This document shows positions 1 through 10,716 of a DNA stretch of 64,000 bases, piece by piece. The notes under the pieces were generated by a model. The model made no database searches and was not told the origin of the DNA. It was given only the letters and a program-made list of their open reading frames with translations. Made by a program: the position numbers and the translations under genes. The DNA lies in NCBI GenBank assembly GCA_945643635.1, contig CALZFC010000065.1, positions 1,826,501-1,890,500 on the forward strand, read 5' to 3'. The stretch is from Allodiplogaster sudhausi (taxonomy: Eukaryota > Nematoda > Chromadorea > Rhabditida > Diplogasteridae). Position 1 is the stretch's first letter, and each line of letters starts with the position of its first letter.

Positions 1-1075
1 CATACGTGAGGACAAATTTAAAATATTGATTAGAGCGTTGTCTCCAATTGTATAGAGTGGAATCGTAAGCACATAAGCGCAGAATGGACTACTTGGTAGA
101 CAATCTTGTTCCTCATTTATTTGGAGAATGAACATAAGACGAGGGCTATTGACACTGCGTTGTGGAAGCCCAGAAATGACGGTACCCTCTTAGCGGATTA
201 TTTTTTTGAATAAAAAATGGATATTTTTCTTCATTACCGATGACTCCTCTAGTCCATTACCACTAGCTGACATGAGTTCTACAATAGAAATTACAAAATA
301 TAATACAATTCACGCTTTCAATTACAGCGCAATTGCCATTAAATGTTGTCAATTTAATTTTGCTGTCGCAGAGATGCGGAAATATCCATTTTAACTCAAT
401 GTTATTCGTTCTGTAAAATACTTGACTACTTTGTTGACCGAGTCCCAAATCAATCCGAATCGATAAAACATTAAGAAGTGACTTGGATCAGTGAAAAAGT
501 GGGCGGGATATAAACCGTGCTAGCTGCTTTGAAGGCATTTCTCACTCCTCTTCTAGTACCCCACCGAAGAACTTCATTACATAAGTACCATCATGCTCCA
601 CTATAAAAATGGTACTCAATATTTGGCAAACAATTTTATTCCACGAAGTAAGAAATGACATTCAGCTGTTTGTGAGAAGCAAATTGAAGAATCAAATCAA
701 AAAAAATATATGTTTAAAATCGCTGAATGATGACTCATTGACCAGCGAAGAAGAATATGAGTGTGCGTTGAACTTAAGAGAGCTAGCGCCATTCAAATAT
801 GAACCATTTGAGAAGGAAACGACCGTGATTCATCGATAGAACACGAAAATGAATAAGCAAAGAAGATTCTTAAGAAAAGGCAGCGAAACGAACAAAGAGG
901 CGAGGAAAATGGGAGGCAAAATAAAACAGCGCCACCGACCCTTTCCTTTTCATTTCTTCTTCATTCTTGCTTTTTTTACTTCTTCAGAATTCGGCAAAAA
1001 CTCTAGTTTCTTTCGGTGGTTTGTGTGAGATGGAAAAGTATTCTTTATGAAAAAAACTGTTCCAGTGATCCGCAG
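1..1075. other. No gene assigned
   Basis: I see no supported gene here. A 76-codon open frame at 609-839 has no recognisable motif or convincing splice partners. An A/G-rich stretch at about 840-930 precedes the first gene. Confidence 0.4.
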
Positions 1076-1985
1076 ATGTCAGGCTGTCGCCACCTCGTCT
1101 TCTTCATCGTGGCCGTCACCTTGGACGTCGTTGCTGGACTCGATTGTCTTGTTGGGCAGGAAGCTGATGGCCTGGACAGTTCCATCTTCAAGAATCTGAC
1201 GAGCCCAACAATGGAAGATTGCGAAGCATGTGCACGTGTACGTATTTATTCTACTACTTAATTGTAAAAGGTTTAGGCCGGCTGCAACCCTTTTCAGGCA
1301 TCATTCGAAATATACGTTGGAAATCAATCCAGCTTCGGTACCTTTAAAGATTATAGATGTGTGAACGCTTCAAACTTGAAGGTTGATTCTTTTGCAATTC
1401 AATTTCGCTTCATCACTAGCGAATTTTTCAAGGCATATTTATGTAATTCTGTTTCCTTGTAAGTTCAAGAGAATTATGAATATATGTATGCAGCACGAAG
1501 ATCTCAATGATAGAATCAAGTATACATAGAATTCCATTACCCCTTAGAGCCACGCACTCACAATAATTTAAAAGCTCCATAATGCACAAAGAATAAGCTG
1601 ACCGCAACATGAGTTTTAGTGCATGATGCAGCTAAAGAAAATTAAAATAATTACGAGTAAACAGCATCGAGCATTACGGGAAACGTGACTTTTCTAGGCT
1701 CTTCTTGAGTACGCGGAGAATCTGGAGGCGTTTACACAAGCGGAGCTGCAGTCGACGCAGCAAAAATGGAAGTATACTGCTAACTTCTATACTGAGGACA
1801 AAGATTACGAGATTACCATTTCTTCCTCTGCATCATCGGCTACGCCTTTCACAACTAAAACCGCGTCTTCGACTACGTCGTTTACAACTTCCACTTCCAC
1901 TACGTCGTCATCGGCACACGGCCACACAGCTTTTCTCGCCTCTGTCATTGTCACTTTCTTTGCCGCAATCTCAATCACTCTCTGA
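1076..1985 (+). CDS. Secreted or surface-anchored small Cys protein
   Basis: I predict three exons at 1076-1237, 1298-1381 and 1698-1985, all joined in phase 0. Acceptors are TTTTCAG and TTTCTAG. The first exon encodes a signal peptide (hydrophobic FFIVAVTLDVVAG) followed by a Cys-containing ectodomain with DCLVGQ and CEACAR. The second holds a sequon (NQSS) and one Cys. The third is about 95 residues, becomes Ser/Thr-rich (likely O-glycosylated stalk), and ends in a hydrophobic stretch (FLASVIVTFFAAISITL) right before the stop, as in GPI-anchored or tail-anchored proteins. AATAAA-like signals follow at about 2066. Total about 177 aa. I do not recognise the family; a Ly6-like or other GPI-anchored surface protein is possible. 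Confidence 0.72.
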
Positions 1986-2284
1986 AGAAGCATTATACAT
2001 CATCCACTTTAAGATATTTCTTTTGCCCTTAAGTAAGGATGATTCTTTTTAAATACAACGTCGTGAATAAAATAAACCAATGTCCATGATCAATTATCCA
2101 TTGAGTGTCCCGTCCTTTAAAGGCTTCCAGAAAAATGTGTGTATTGCCCTCTCATGTTTGTTTTTCATATAAATGATTTCCCAGACTGTCCACGAGACCG
2201 AGCTGTAAATATTTTTTGTAATGCTTCGTGCTTCTTGTGTTATGTTTCGCGTAAATACACTTTGATAACGCTTAGAGAAAACGT

Positions 2285-2375
2285 GGTGGACCGGGAGAAA
2301 AGAACACTACTAGGCGACTCCGCCACCGACGAGGACGAGATGACGAAGGCGCCTATCGTAGTGAGGAGAGAGGAG
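2285..2375 (-). pseudogene. Decayed MGAFVIF-type micro-exon
   Basis: The minus strand resembles exon 1 of the 48-aa MGAFVIF peptide family found intact at 41349 and 61703. The start codon reads ATA, part of the hydrophobic stretch is deleted, and stop codons follow the GGGVA-like segment. No second exon is visible. Confidence 0.5.
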
Positions 2376-2831
2376 TGGCAAGCGAAAAAAGGCAGAATGA
2401 TTTGAAACAGGGAATATACCTATTTATTTGCTCTTTTCTTGCAATTAAATCTTGATTTCCTGAGAAATTAGCCAAATTTGCATTGTTCGCCCTTAAAAGT
2501 ATATGTATATAGAGACTACGAAAACGTTTTACCTTCAAGGTTTTATTTTTTTTTTTGTTCACTTCGAAAAACGTAGCGACGAATTTCAGTGCGAAAATAT
2601 AACGAAACTCTTAATAAAATATGCACAAAAAATTAGATTAAACTCTGCCTTTCGCGAAAAGCTCATTCGAATTATTCTGTTTTTTAGGAACAAAAATACC
2701 TTCAAAACTCGACTGTCTTTGACTTCAAAGTTTACACAAAGCGATCGTATTTGTAGCCGGCGGCTGTCCACTTTGCCTCAGGTTTAAAAAAGGCTGTTAA
2801 GACTGCTTTTCGCTCTGATTTAGCCGGGATC

Positions 2832-3690
2832 CAACACACAAAGAATGTTGTCTTATACAAATGTTGACTAGACACCAATTTCTTGAGATTTCACTTAGTC
2901 CACATTAATGCGATTTGCTTCAGTTTCGAGTTCGTTGTTTATTTCTTTTTATTTTGCAACATTCTACGACATCCTTTATCGATGTACCAAAAACTAAACA
3001 GCAGGGTTTCCGACCATTCTCTGGTTCGGGAGTTACGGGATGTGGGCCGCTCCGCATCACGGGCGACTTTGTCCTGCAACACTTGGAAAATATCAAATCT
3101 CTATCACTTGTGATTTCCCCACTTTTATTCAAATTCGTGTTCGGGTTTCATTTAGTTTAGCCTATTGTCGAATTTTTATTTACTTAAGAGATGGAAAACA
3201 ATATTGTTTAGAAATTAATCCGATTAAAATATATCACTGCCCGTTTTCGTGCCGTTCCTTAGTCAACACACAAAGAATGTTGTCTTATACAAATGTTGAC
3301 TAGACACCAATTTCTTGAGATTTCACTTAGTCCACATTAATGCGATTTGCTTCAGTTTCGAGTTCGTTGTTTATTTCTTTTTATTTTGCAACATTCTACG
3401 ACATCCTTTATCGATGTGCCAAAAACTAAACAGCAGGGTTTCCGACCATTCTCTGGTTCGGGAGTTACGGGATGTGGGCCGCTCCGCATCACGGGCGACT
3501 TTGTCCTGCAACACTTGGAAAATATCAAATCTCTATCACTTGTGATTTCCCCACTTTTATTCAAATTCGTGTTCGGGTTTCATTTAGTTTAGCCTATTGT
3601 CGAATTTTTGTTTACTTAAGAGATGGAAAACAATATTGTTTAGAAATTAATCCGATTAAAATATATCACTGCCCGTTTTCGTGCCGTACC
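2832..3690. repeat. 432-bp tandem duplication
   Basis: Two head-to-tail copies, about 2832-3263 and 3264-3690, are nearly identical with an exact 432-base offset. The few differences I see are single bases (for example at the base corresponding to about 2987/3419). Each copy carries the same minus-strand terminal exon of the secreted peptide gene starting at 3817. Confidence 0.9.
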
Positions 3691-3817
3691 TTTCCCCGCC
3701 GGCCTTCATAGTTTTCTTAAAAGATTCCGCAATGAAGTCAGAAATGGAGCCAAAGTCGAAGCATTCCGCGTAGGCTGCGTGCAGGCAGAGCAGAAAGAGT
3801 GTCACAAGCAGTTTCAT
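2920..3817 (-). CDS. Secreted Cys-pair peptide with duplicated last exon
   Basis: Exon 1 (3690-3817) encodes a classic signal peptide (MKLLVTLFLLCLHAAYA) and a short helix-prone segment with a Cys, ending in a GTACGG donor at phase 2. Exon 2 is present twice in the 432-bp tandem repeat: the proximal copy at 3352-3505 and the distal copy at 2920-3073. Each has a good acceptor (GTGTTGCAG) in the matching phase, and each encodes the same tail with two Cys-Cys pairs (KPCCLVF and VVECCK). The spliced product is 93 aa with either exon. Exons 2a and 2b are identical in protein; the difference I checked is synonymous. The function is unknown. A secreted disulfide-bonded effector or peptide hormone is possible but not supported further. 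Confidence 0.65.
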
Positions 3818-4190
3818 CTCTGAGAGCGGGGGTGAAGGCAGCCAATCGCCGACGAGTAGAAGAAGTGAGAATGATTTGAAACGGAGATGAAGTCCCTTTT
3901 TACACTCGTTCGTTTGCCGATTACTTACGAGAAAATTAGAATAAAACGTGCTAAAGTCTTGAATTTTTGACTTCACTAAATTTGCAATGTTTGCAATTAA
4001 AAGTCGATGAATATTGCGATAACGCGAATTTTTGCCCTTCAAAAACGAAGAGGTCCTTTCCAAAATGAGCATAAAACGTGAAAAAGCTTAGAGTTCTTGA
4101 CAAATTCACTGCAAAACATAAATTAGCATTGTTTGCACGTAAAAATAGATGAATATTGCAAGTATGTAAATTTGTGTCCCTCGGAAAACG

Positions 4191-4198
4191 TATAAAAG
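4191..4198 (+). promoter_or_regulatory. TATA box
   Basis: TATAAAAG lies 65 bases before the ATG at 4263. The following 5'UTR (GGGCTTCGCT..., CTCATCC, TCAACTTCATCC before ATGGACAAGTC) is shared with the MDKSSEKK genes at 13873, 41071 and 61399. Confidence 0.7.
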
Positions 4199-4262
4199 GG
4201 CTTCGCTTTGCCTTTCTTACTCATCCCTTTCTGTCTTCTGCGCCTCCTCTTCAACTTCATCC

Positions 4263-4599
4263 ATGGACAAGTCTGCCTACTTCTCGGCCCCCGCTGCTTC
4301 TGGCGCCGGAAATTACGGCTCTGGCGGCCAGAACTACCGCTCCGAGGGATACGCCTGGGATGCCGCGCCCGCTTCCTCGAACCCGTCGCCCTCCTACTTC
4401 CAAGGAGCGCTTTTCTTTTTTGCCAATTAATATCTTAATATATTAATTAAATTATTTGTTAAATAACAAGATTCATATCAAGTTTCAACAGGAAATTATT
4501 TTATTTAGGGTTTTAATTTAATTTAATTATACGATTACAGGCAACCTGCCCGTGACCAACCCGCGCACCGACCAGTCATGCTACCTCGGCCCCAACTAA
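4263..4599 (+). CDS. Small Gly/Tyr/Ser-rich protein, donor lost
   Basis: Exon 1 (4263-4404) starts with MDKSAYFSAP and is rich in Gly, Ser, Tyr and Asn. Exon 2 (4541-4599) encodes a short tail ending CYLGPN, behind a clear ATTACAG acceptor. The two join in phase at CAAG to give 66 aa. The expected donor after CAAG is GA (GAGCGC), not GT. Either this copy has lost splicing, in which case reading through gives a 55-aa product that stops in the intron, or the site is non-canonical. Promoter and leader are those of the MDKSSEKK family, but the rest of the protein differs, so this looks like a promoter-sharing relative or fusion. No known function. Confidence 0.55.
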
Positions 4600-5455
4600 G
4601 TGGCCCCCAGGCGGCCTTCGTTCCCTCCCCTTCACAATCTCAATCCACTTCGCTCTCTCGCTATTGTCTCCGCTCTCCTCTCCAGTTCCTCATAGACGAT
4701 AAATTAATCGAGCTATTTGTATACATTCATGCATTCTGGAAAATCAAGCAAATGTGTCATCTTCTTGAAGGTTTTAAACTCTGAGTAGGCTTCCAAAAGT
4801 TTTTTTAAAGGTATATAATGAAAATGTTGGTTCATCTATGTATGTTTCATTGAGAACTGGATATAATGCGGTGAAGGCTCTCGCTCTTTACCATTTCGAA
4901 AATCAATATTAAGCTGAGGTTTTGAATACATTTTTAGCTTAAACTAATAATGATATCATAGATTCAAAATAACACTTAAAATTTCAGTTTCTAACATTCA
5001 TCGCTTTAAATATTGTTTACCGTTTTGAAATGTGTCTGACATGAGATGAAAGGATGGAATGATTGCTGTGTTTGTTCACTTCTTCAATGAAAATGTTAAA
5101 CGGAGCATCAATAAACACTTTCCAAATTGTCCAAGTCTACGTCTCTTTTAGTTTTTCTTTTCATTTGATGATATTCTGTTTACAGCCGGAGGCGAACCGC
5201 CTTCTGTGAAAAAGACATAATCCTACACGATTTAAAAGCGAGAACGGAAACGACACAAAGAAGAAAGAGCAAGAATTGAGCTCTTTCCAGAGTCTCGGAG
5301 CTTTTGCCCTCTATTGATTGGAAAATATTGATTTATATTCTAATATTGATTGTCATTTTAAATTTAATTTTTTTAAATAATTTCAACAAAATCTGCTTTT
5401 GCACGTACATACATATGAGATATCTATGTATTCATTTGAAAAGCCTGATTAATTT
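4600..5455. other. No gene seen
   Basis: This is AT-rich sequence without a supported exon, RNA gene or clear repeat. Confidence 0.4.
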
Positions 5456-5464
5456 TGGATATCA

Positions 5465-5660
5465 CACAAAAAAAATTGTTTGAAACAACATTGTTTGGTG
5501 CACGATTGCTTTATGAATTGTTTGAAACAACAATTGTTTCAAAAAAATTGTTTGGCATTTCAAACAATTTGTTTTACCGATTTGCACGCTATCCATTCCG
5601 AGGCAATTGTTTGGATTGTTTCATGGAAATTGTTTGATATTTCAAACAACCGCAGCGCAG
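5465..5660. repeat. TTGTTTGAAACAA palindromic repeat cluster
   Basis: Repeated short palindromes built on TTGTTTGAAACAA alternate in both orientations. The same motif forms the arms of the foldback at 28619-28790, so this is probably a degraded MITE of that family. Confidence 0.55.
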
Positions 5661-5683
5661 CCGCGATGGCGAAGTAGCGATCA

Positions 5684-5725
5684 CGTCCGATCTGGCGAGT
5701 TAGGCAACGTCGAGCAGCGACACAA
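5684..5725 (+). other. 5S rRNA-like fragment
   Basis: The stretch with CGTCCGATCTGGCGAGTTAG and the following GCAACGTCGAG closely resembles the conserved internal part of metazoan 5S rRNA. Only about 35 bases match, and neither 5S terminus is present. It is a fragment, possibly from a 5S-derived retroelement or dispersed copy. Confidence 0.5.
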
Positions 5726-5837
5726 GAGTTCAAACCCATATGTGGCCAATGTTTTCCCAACATGTTTTGCCCGTTTTATTTTTCATAAAAACCTACAGTA
5801 CGCCGTTCAATTGGGTATCATTAGTCAACATATTCTC

Positions 5838-6173
5838 TTTCTCTTTATAAGTGAGCCAGGAATTGGCCGTGTTGCAAAAGTTGGATCCCTCGCATTTGTG
5901 CGTGTAATCAAACCGCTCAACTTTACTTATTCGCGTCTCTCTGTACCTCACTAGAATCACCTTTCTGTGTAGAATGTAATGACATAGAGAGAGAGTGACC
6001 TTTCCGTCTCTTTATAGCGTTCACATTAAAAGAAACACAAAAACTCACAAATCTCACACGCAGTCGTTTCTGCGCTCAATTATCAATCAATATGGTCTCT
6101 CTCTCTCTCTCTCTCTCTAGGTGTTTCGCTCCCTCGCTCCCTCTCTCCTTCTCTCTCCCTATCTCTCTCTCTC

Positions 6174-6256
<83 letters not shown>

Positions 6257-6506
6257 AACTAACAAATCTCAGAAACGACTGTTTCTGAGATTTGTGAGTT
6301 TGTGTGTTTCTTTTGCTGTGATCGCTATAAAGAGACGGAAAGGTCACTCTCTCTCTATGTCATTAGATTCTACACAGAAAGGCGGTTCTAATGAGGTACA
6401 GAGAGATGCGGATAAATACCGTTGAGCGGTTTGATTACACGCGCAAAGGCGAGGGATCCAACTTTTGCCACACGGCCAACTCCTGTGTTCACTTATAAAG
6501 AGAAGA
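5838..6506. repeat. Large inverted repeat around CT microsatellite
   Basis: An arm at about 5838-6080 is the reverse complement of an arm at about 6265-6506, with several mismatches and small indels. Between them lies a (CT)n-rich microsatellite, about 6091-6255. The arms share TTCTGTGTAGAAT, GACATAGAGAGAG and TTATAAGTGA in opposite orientation. Confidence 0.75.
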
Positions 6507-6514
6507 TAGTTCTT

Positions 6515-7080
6515 TCTGTCTTTCTTTAATTCTTTCTTTCTTTCCCTCTCTCCCTTTCTTCTCCCTCTCTCTACCTTCTCTCTCTCTCTCTCTCTCTCAC
6601 GCTCTAGCCACAGGTGCGCCTGTCTACGTGACCTCCTCAGACCTCGGATGTCGTTCAGACTTACTGTTATGGAACATTCAATAGCTTAAAAAAACCGCCT
6701 TTTCCTGTAGAAAAATGTAGGATAGAGAGAGAAGCAACTTATGGGCTCTCTCTAGGTGATTTTCTCAAAAGAAACGCAAAAACTGGGGCATTTCTCTTCT
6801 CAGACCTCGGATGAGGAAACTACTTTTAAATGTCTAATCGTTCAGACTTACTTTTATACAACACAAAATAGCTCAAAAAACCGCCTTTCTCTGTAGAAAA
6901 ATTTAGGATAGAGTGAGACGCAACATAAGTCACGTTGAGCAGTAAAACTCTCGAAAAAACCTTTTGGCTCTTAGCAAAATTGGCACAGATGGCAAGACCG
7001 AGTTCGTAGAGTTCTCCCTCTCCCTCTCTCTCTCTTTTACTCTGTCTCTTTCCTTTTTCTGTCTCTCTCTCTCTCCATTC
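6515..7080. repeat. CT microsatellites and diverged direct repeats
   Basis: (CT)n/(CTTT)n tracts lie at about 6515-6600 and 7015-7080. Between them are two diverged direct repeats (about 6640-6760 and 6780-6930) sharing CAGACCTCGGATG, GTTCAGACTTAC and ACCGCCTTT. No gene is visible. Confidence 0.65.
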
Positions 7081-7210
7081 TCTTCTCAACGTTCCCTATG
7101 GGCACGGCCCTTTTCATCTGGATATGTTTTTTATAAAAAATTTTTAATCCACTCGGTCTACTCATACCTCGAGCTATGTAATTAGATTCAACTAATATCA
7201 AAGAGGAAAC

Positions 7211-7312
7211 CTGAAGCTCGGAAATGAGATCATTGTCCATGTCTTTGGCGTACACAGAAAGCGATGGATGGCCGTCAGCGAGGCGAACTGCGGACACGAA
7301 GATGTACGGCAT
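7211..7312 (-). pseudogene. G1: isolated GFRP-like first exon
   Basis: This 34-codon exon matches exon 1 of the GFRP-like family (MPYIFVSAVRLADGH..., ending ...DNDLISELQ, with a GTTTCC donor). Exons 2 and 3 (the FDILDKRGY and VVGQT...WTLWK exons) are not found downstream on the minus strand, where repeats and CT microsatellites take over. The family upstream module is still present at about 7463-7505. I read it as a truncated copy. Confidence 0.6.
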
Positions 7313-7462
7313 GATTCTCTTGAACACTTCCCGCGTTTATTATTACTGTTTATTATTATTGCAAAGCACGAGAGATGAACACAGTGAAATGAGTTGAGAG
7401 CAACTGTATTTTGAACAGCATTCTTGGGACCTTTCCCAGCGCGATACTCGTTTTTGTGTAAT

Positions 7463-7505
7463 AAAGTGCTGACTCAAGTGATGAGGGGCCGTGACGAAGA
7501 TACTG
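7463..7505 (-). promoter_or_regulatory. GFRP-family upstream module (G1)
   Basis: On the minus strand this reads CGTCACGGCCCCTCATCACTT...GTCAGCACTT. The block recurs about 150-200 bases before the ATG of other family members and is much better conserved than the surrounding noncoding DNA. Confidence 0.5.
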
Positions 7506-8093
7506 CTGGTTTGAATATAATTAGGAGCGAAGCTGTATAAGTGGAAGTTAAGACTTTTAAAAAAAACTTCCCATATTATTCGCCTTCCATACTATTTCTC
7601 GATATCCGCGTAATTTCCATGCAACCACTGCTCTTCATCGTCAGTGATTCGGAAGCTTCACGATGGCCATAATAGTAATTCAAAATATTTCTTTTGGGTA
7701 GGGAGAGCAAACGTTCCAAAGGAATAAACGACGTATTTTTTTTCGAAGGTTCACAAGACTGGCTTACAACAGGAAAGGTCTCCATTTCGAGCGAATCTTT
7801 CTTCATTGCTTCGAATTAGGTGTTCAGAAATCGCAATATACCGTATTTTCTCTATTAGTGCCAGTCCCTCTATTACGAGTTGATTTATTTCATTACATAA
7901 TTTTTATTCATCTAGTGATGAACATGTATGTACGTACATAAACGTCCGCTCAAGTAACATCTCATAAAAGATAATAACAAAACAGGCAAAAACAAATTGG
8001 AAAAAGATAGTTTAATTCGCTTGCTAAAAGGTATTGGATCTTCAGATCAGAAGTAAAATCTTCATATCAGAAGTAAAAAAGGCGATGACAATT

Positions 8094-9826
8094 TTAATGA
8101 AGCAGAAAATATTTATCGAGAGCGGCGACGGCCTGGCGGGTGGGGTCAGTGGGTGGAGAAGAGTGGTTCTGAGGATGGTAGAATTGAGAAGAGTGGTTCG
8201 CAGGATGGCCGAATTGAGAAGAGTGGTTCGGAGCATGGGCGGCAAGAGAAGAGTGGTTCGGAGCGTGGCCGGCACGAGGAAAATAGGGAGCGGCCTTTCT
8301 GGCTGTTCCCATCTCGAATTGTACTGTACCTGGCACAGTTTGTTGTCCAGTCATCAATGGCTGTTGCTGCATAGGCCTCTGCCCTTGTTGCTGAGTGATA
8401 AGTTGCTGCTGCTGCTGACTTATCTGCTGTTGCTGCATAAATATCTGCTGTTTCAGCATTGCTATCTGCTGTTGCATATCGCACTGTGCACTTTGCATTG
8501 CCGCGGCAGTCAGTTGTGTCATTTGACGACTTGAGTAAGGAACGGAAGAGTATGGTTGAGAAGCAGCTGTCAATGCAACTGAAGAGGCCGAATGAGCTCC
8601 CTGAGCGGGGGCAGACCCTGCGATTCCATTCCTCACCGTTGACTTCTGTGGTTGGTGAGAAGACACGACAGGGGCAGTGAATTGTTTAGAGCTGCCATAG
8701 AGAGGAGCAGCAATCATGGAAGACTGAGCAGAGCGAGCGGCGTCCACAGGAAGGGACCGAATCGGGGCCACTCCAAGACCCCAAGCACTCGCCGTGCCCC
8801 ATCGCGGTTCAATCTCCTTCACAAGTTGGAGGTCTGCATCATGAGGACGAGGAATCTCCTGCTCGATTGCCATGGCATCCGCGGAGGGAAAGATAGGAGC
8901 AGCAGTGGGAGTGGTCTTGAGAAGCTGCTGTTGCAGATGAGAGTGATTCGGCTGAAGGGAAGCAGCCAGATTGACATCTTCGACTATTTCCGGCTCCCTC
9001 TTCTCGCCTTCTTTCTTCTTTTCATCACAAGTCGGCTCATCCGTTTTCAGCTCCGTAATGTCTTCTTTTTCTTCGGTTGGCGTTTCCTCCTTTTAAATCA
9101 ATATTGTTAATAAATATATAAAAAGTAAACAGAAAAAGATATCTTTTACTGATGTGAAGAATATTCTTTATTTTTAAGATTTCAAATTTGTCATATATAA
9201 CCTGGCATGGCTTCCAAAACGTCCAGTACAAGTGGTCCCGCTTAGCAGTCTGCCCAACAACCTAAAAAAAAGAAACATAGAGTAAAGGAGAGCGACCACC
9301 GAAAAAATGTGAGATTTCAAATTGATGCAGCGACTTGCACTCTCATTCGGAGCTGCTAAATGAGAGTATTTTCTCCAAGTGTTCAATCTCAATTCCAAAC
9401 GACATAATTTTTTTTAAAGAATGAGATGTGACTAATCTCGTAAACGCGCTACCTGATAGCCTCTCTTGTCGAGAACATCGAAAATGTCGCACACTCTGAA
9501 GCCGCGGCGGGTATCATCTTGCGGGCGAATCGGCTTAAAAAGATAGACACATTAGAAAGGAGCAACGCCCTGACTTAAATGGTTTATTGGGTAAATGAAT
9601 CTTTAAAAAAGCCTCTATTTTAGATCGCTCTATGCGAAAACAAATCGAAATTTTAGTTGTTAGAATGTATAATATACATATATGTATTTACAAATATAAT
9701 ATAAAGGTTATATGCTGATGAAGAAACCTGAAGCTCTGTAAGAAGATCGGTTTCTATATCTTTGCCGTGCACAAAGATGTTGCTATAGTCATCGGGTTCG
9801 TCAGCAGACACAAAGATGTACGGCAT
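8094..9826 (-). CDS. G2: GFRP-like protein with Gln-rich tail
   Basis: Four phase-0 exons: 9728-9826, 9453-9533, 9202-9261 and 8094-9089, giving about 411 aa with no internal stop. Residues 1-80 form the GFRP-like domain (MPYIFVSADEP, then VCDIFDVLDKRGYQ, then VVGQTAKRD...WTFWK). A Lys/Glu linker follows, then the family motif EIPRPHDADLQ, a Ser/Ala/Pro-rich part, and a Gln-rich block (MQQQIAMLKQQIFMQQQQ). The C-terminus has several NHSS repeats. GFRP in animals binds GTP cyclohydrolase I and mediates tetrahydrobiopterin inhibition and phenylalanine activation; whether this diverged domain still does so is unknown. The helical LLYELYAEK...HER block of G4 and G6 is missing here. The exon-4 acceptor has shifted by one codon relative to paralogs. 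This is the most intact Gln-rich member in the window. Confidence 0.72.
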
Positions 9827-10007
9827 GTTTATCTGAAATCAATTTAGTCTTTATTAGCACCGCAAAGTACGAGAGACGAACAAATTGAAATAATATTGCA
9901 GCAGCTCTAGAAAAAGGATGCAAGTAGAGCAGAGAAACTATGCACTGAACAGAAGGCTTTCTATATTGGCACTGATCTCATCCAGCAAGATTCACAGTTT
10001 GGTGCAA

Positions 10008-10052
10008 TTAACTGCTATGCCAAGTGATGAGGCGGCCTTGACGAAATGACTG
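10008..10052 (-). promoter_or_regulatory. GFRP-family upstream module (G2)
   Basis: The minus strand reads CGTCAAGGCCGCCTCATCACTT, the same block as before G3, G4, G7 and G8, about 185 bases before the G2 ATG. Confidence 0.5.
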
Positions 10053-10716
10053 CGAGTATGAATATGACTTGGAGCCAGAAAGCATAATTGTCTGTGAAGA
10101 CGCCTAAACGTTCGGTTTCCGACCCTTCATTCTATTGCTCCAAATCCGCGTATATTACAGGTTTGCAAAAGCATACGCCGACTGCCCAACACTTGGCACG
10201 CAAGTCAAGAATGACCCATTACTCGCTTCTCTCTCAACCACCCAATACCCGAAACATCAATTTCGCAAACTGGATAATTTCTGCTCTGTATCGTCGATAA
10301 TACCTGGCGGTAGTATGTAATTCTGAATATTTCCATAGTTGTGTTAGAGCAGAGAATTTCCAAGAGAAATAAAATAACCAAACGACATATCTCTATCGAA
10401 CTTTCAAAAGACGGGCTAACTCCAGAAAAATCCGTCATGTGCATCTGCCTCGAAGTACTTGATTGCTTTGAGTCAAGTGTTAATTGTTAATGATTTATTT
10501 ACTACATAATGGCAAAATATATAATAAATGAGTTAGGTCAAAAATAGTGCAAGAGGCGAGCATTTATGAGAAAAGAGTAATGTATGAAAGTAAATATTAT
10601 TAAGTGAGTATAATATGAAGTAAACACATGTAATGTAAATATCGAAGGCGGAAAAATTATGTACATAAGCGATGGCAGAAGATAGTTCAGCAGCCAAGAA
10701 AACGCGTTTTCACGCC

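Noticed and set aside
6159..6347. Arg/Glu-rich open frames over CT tracts
   Set aside because: Translated microsatellites.
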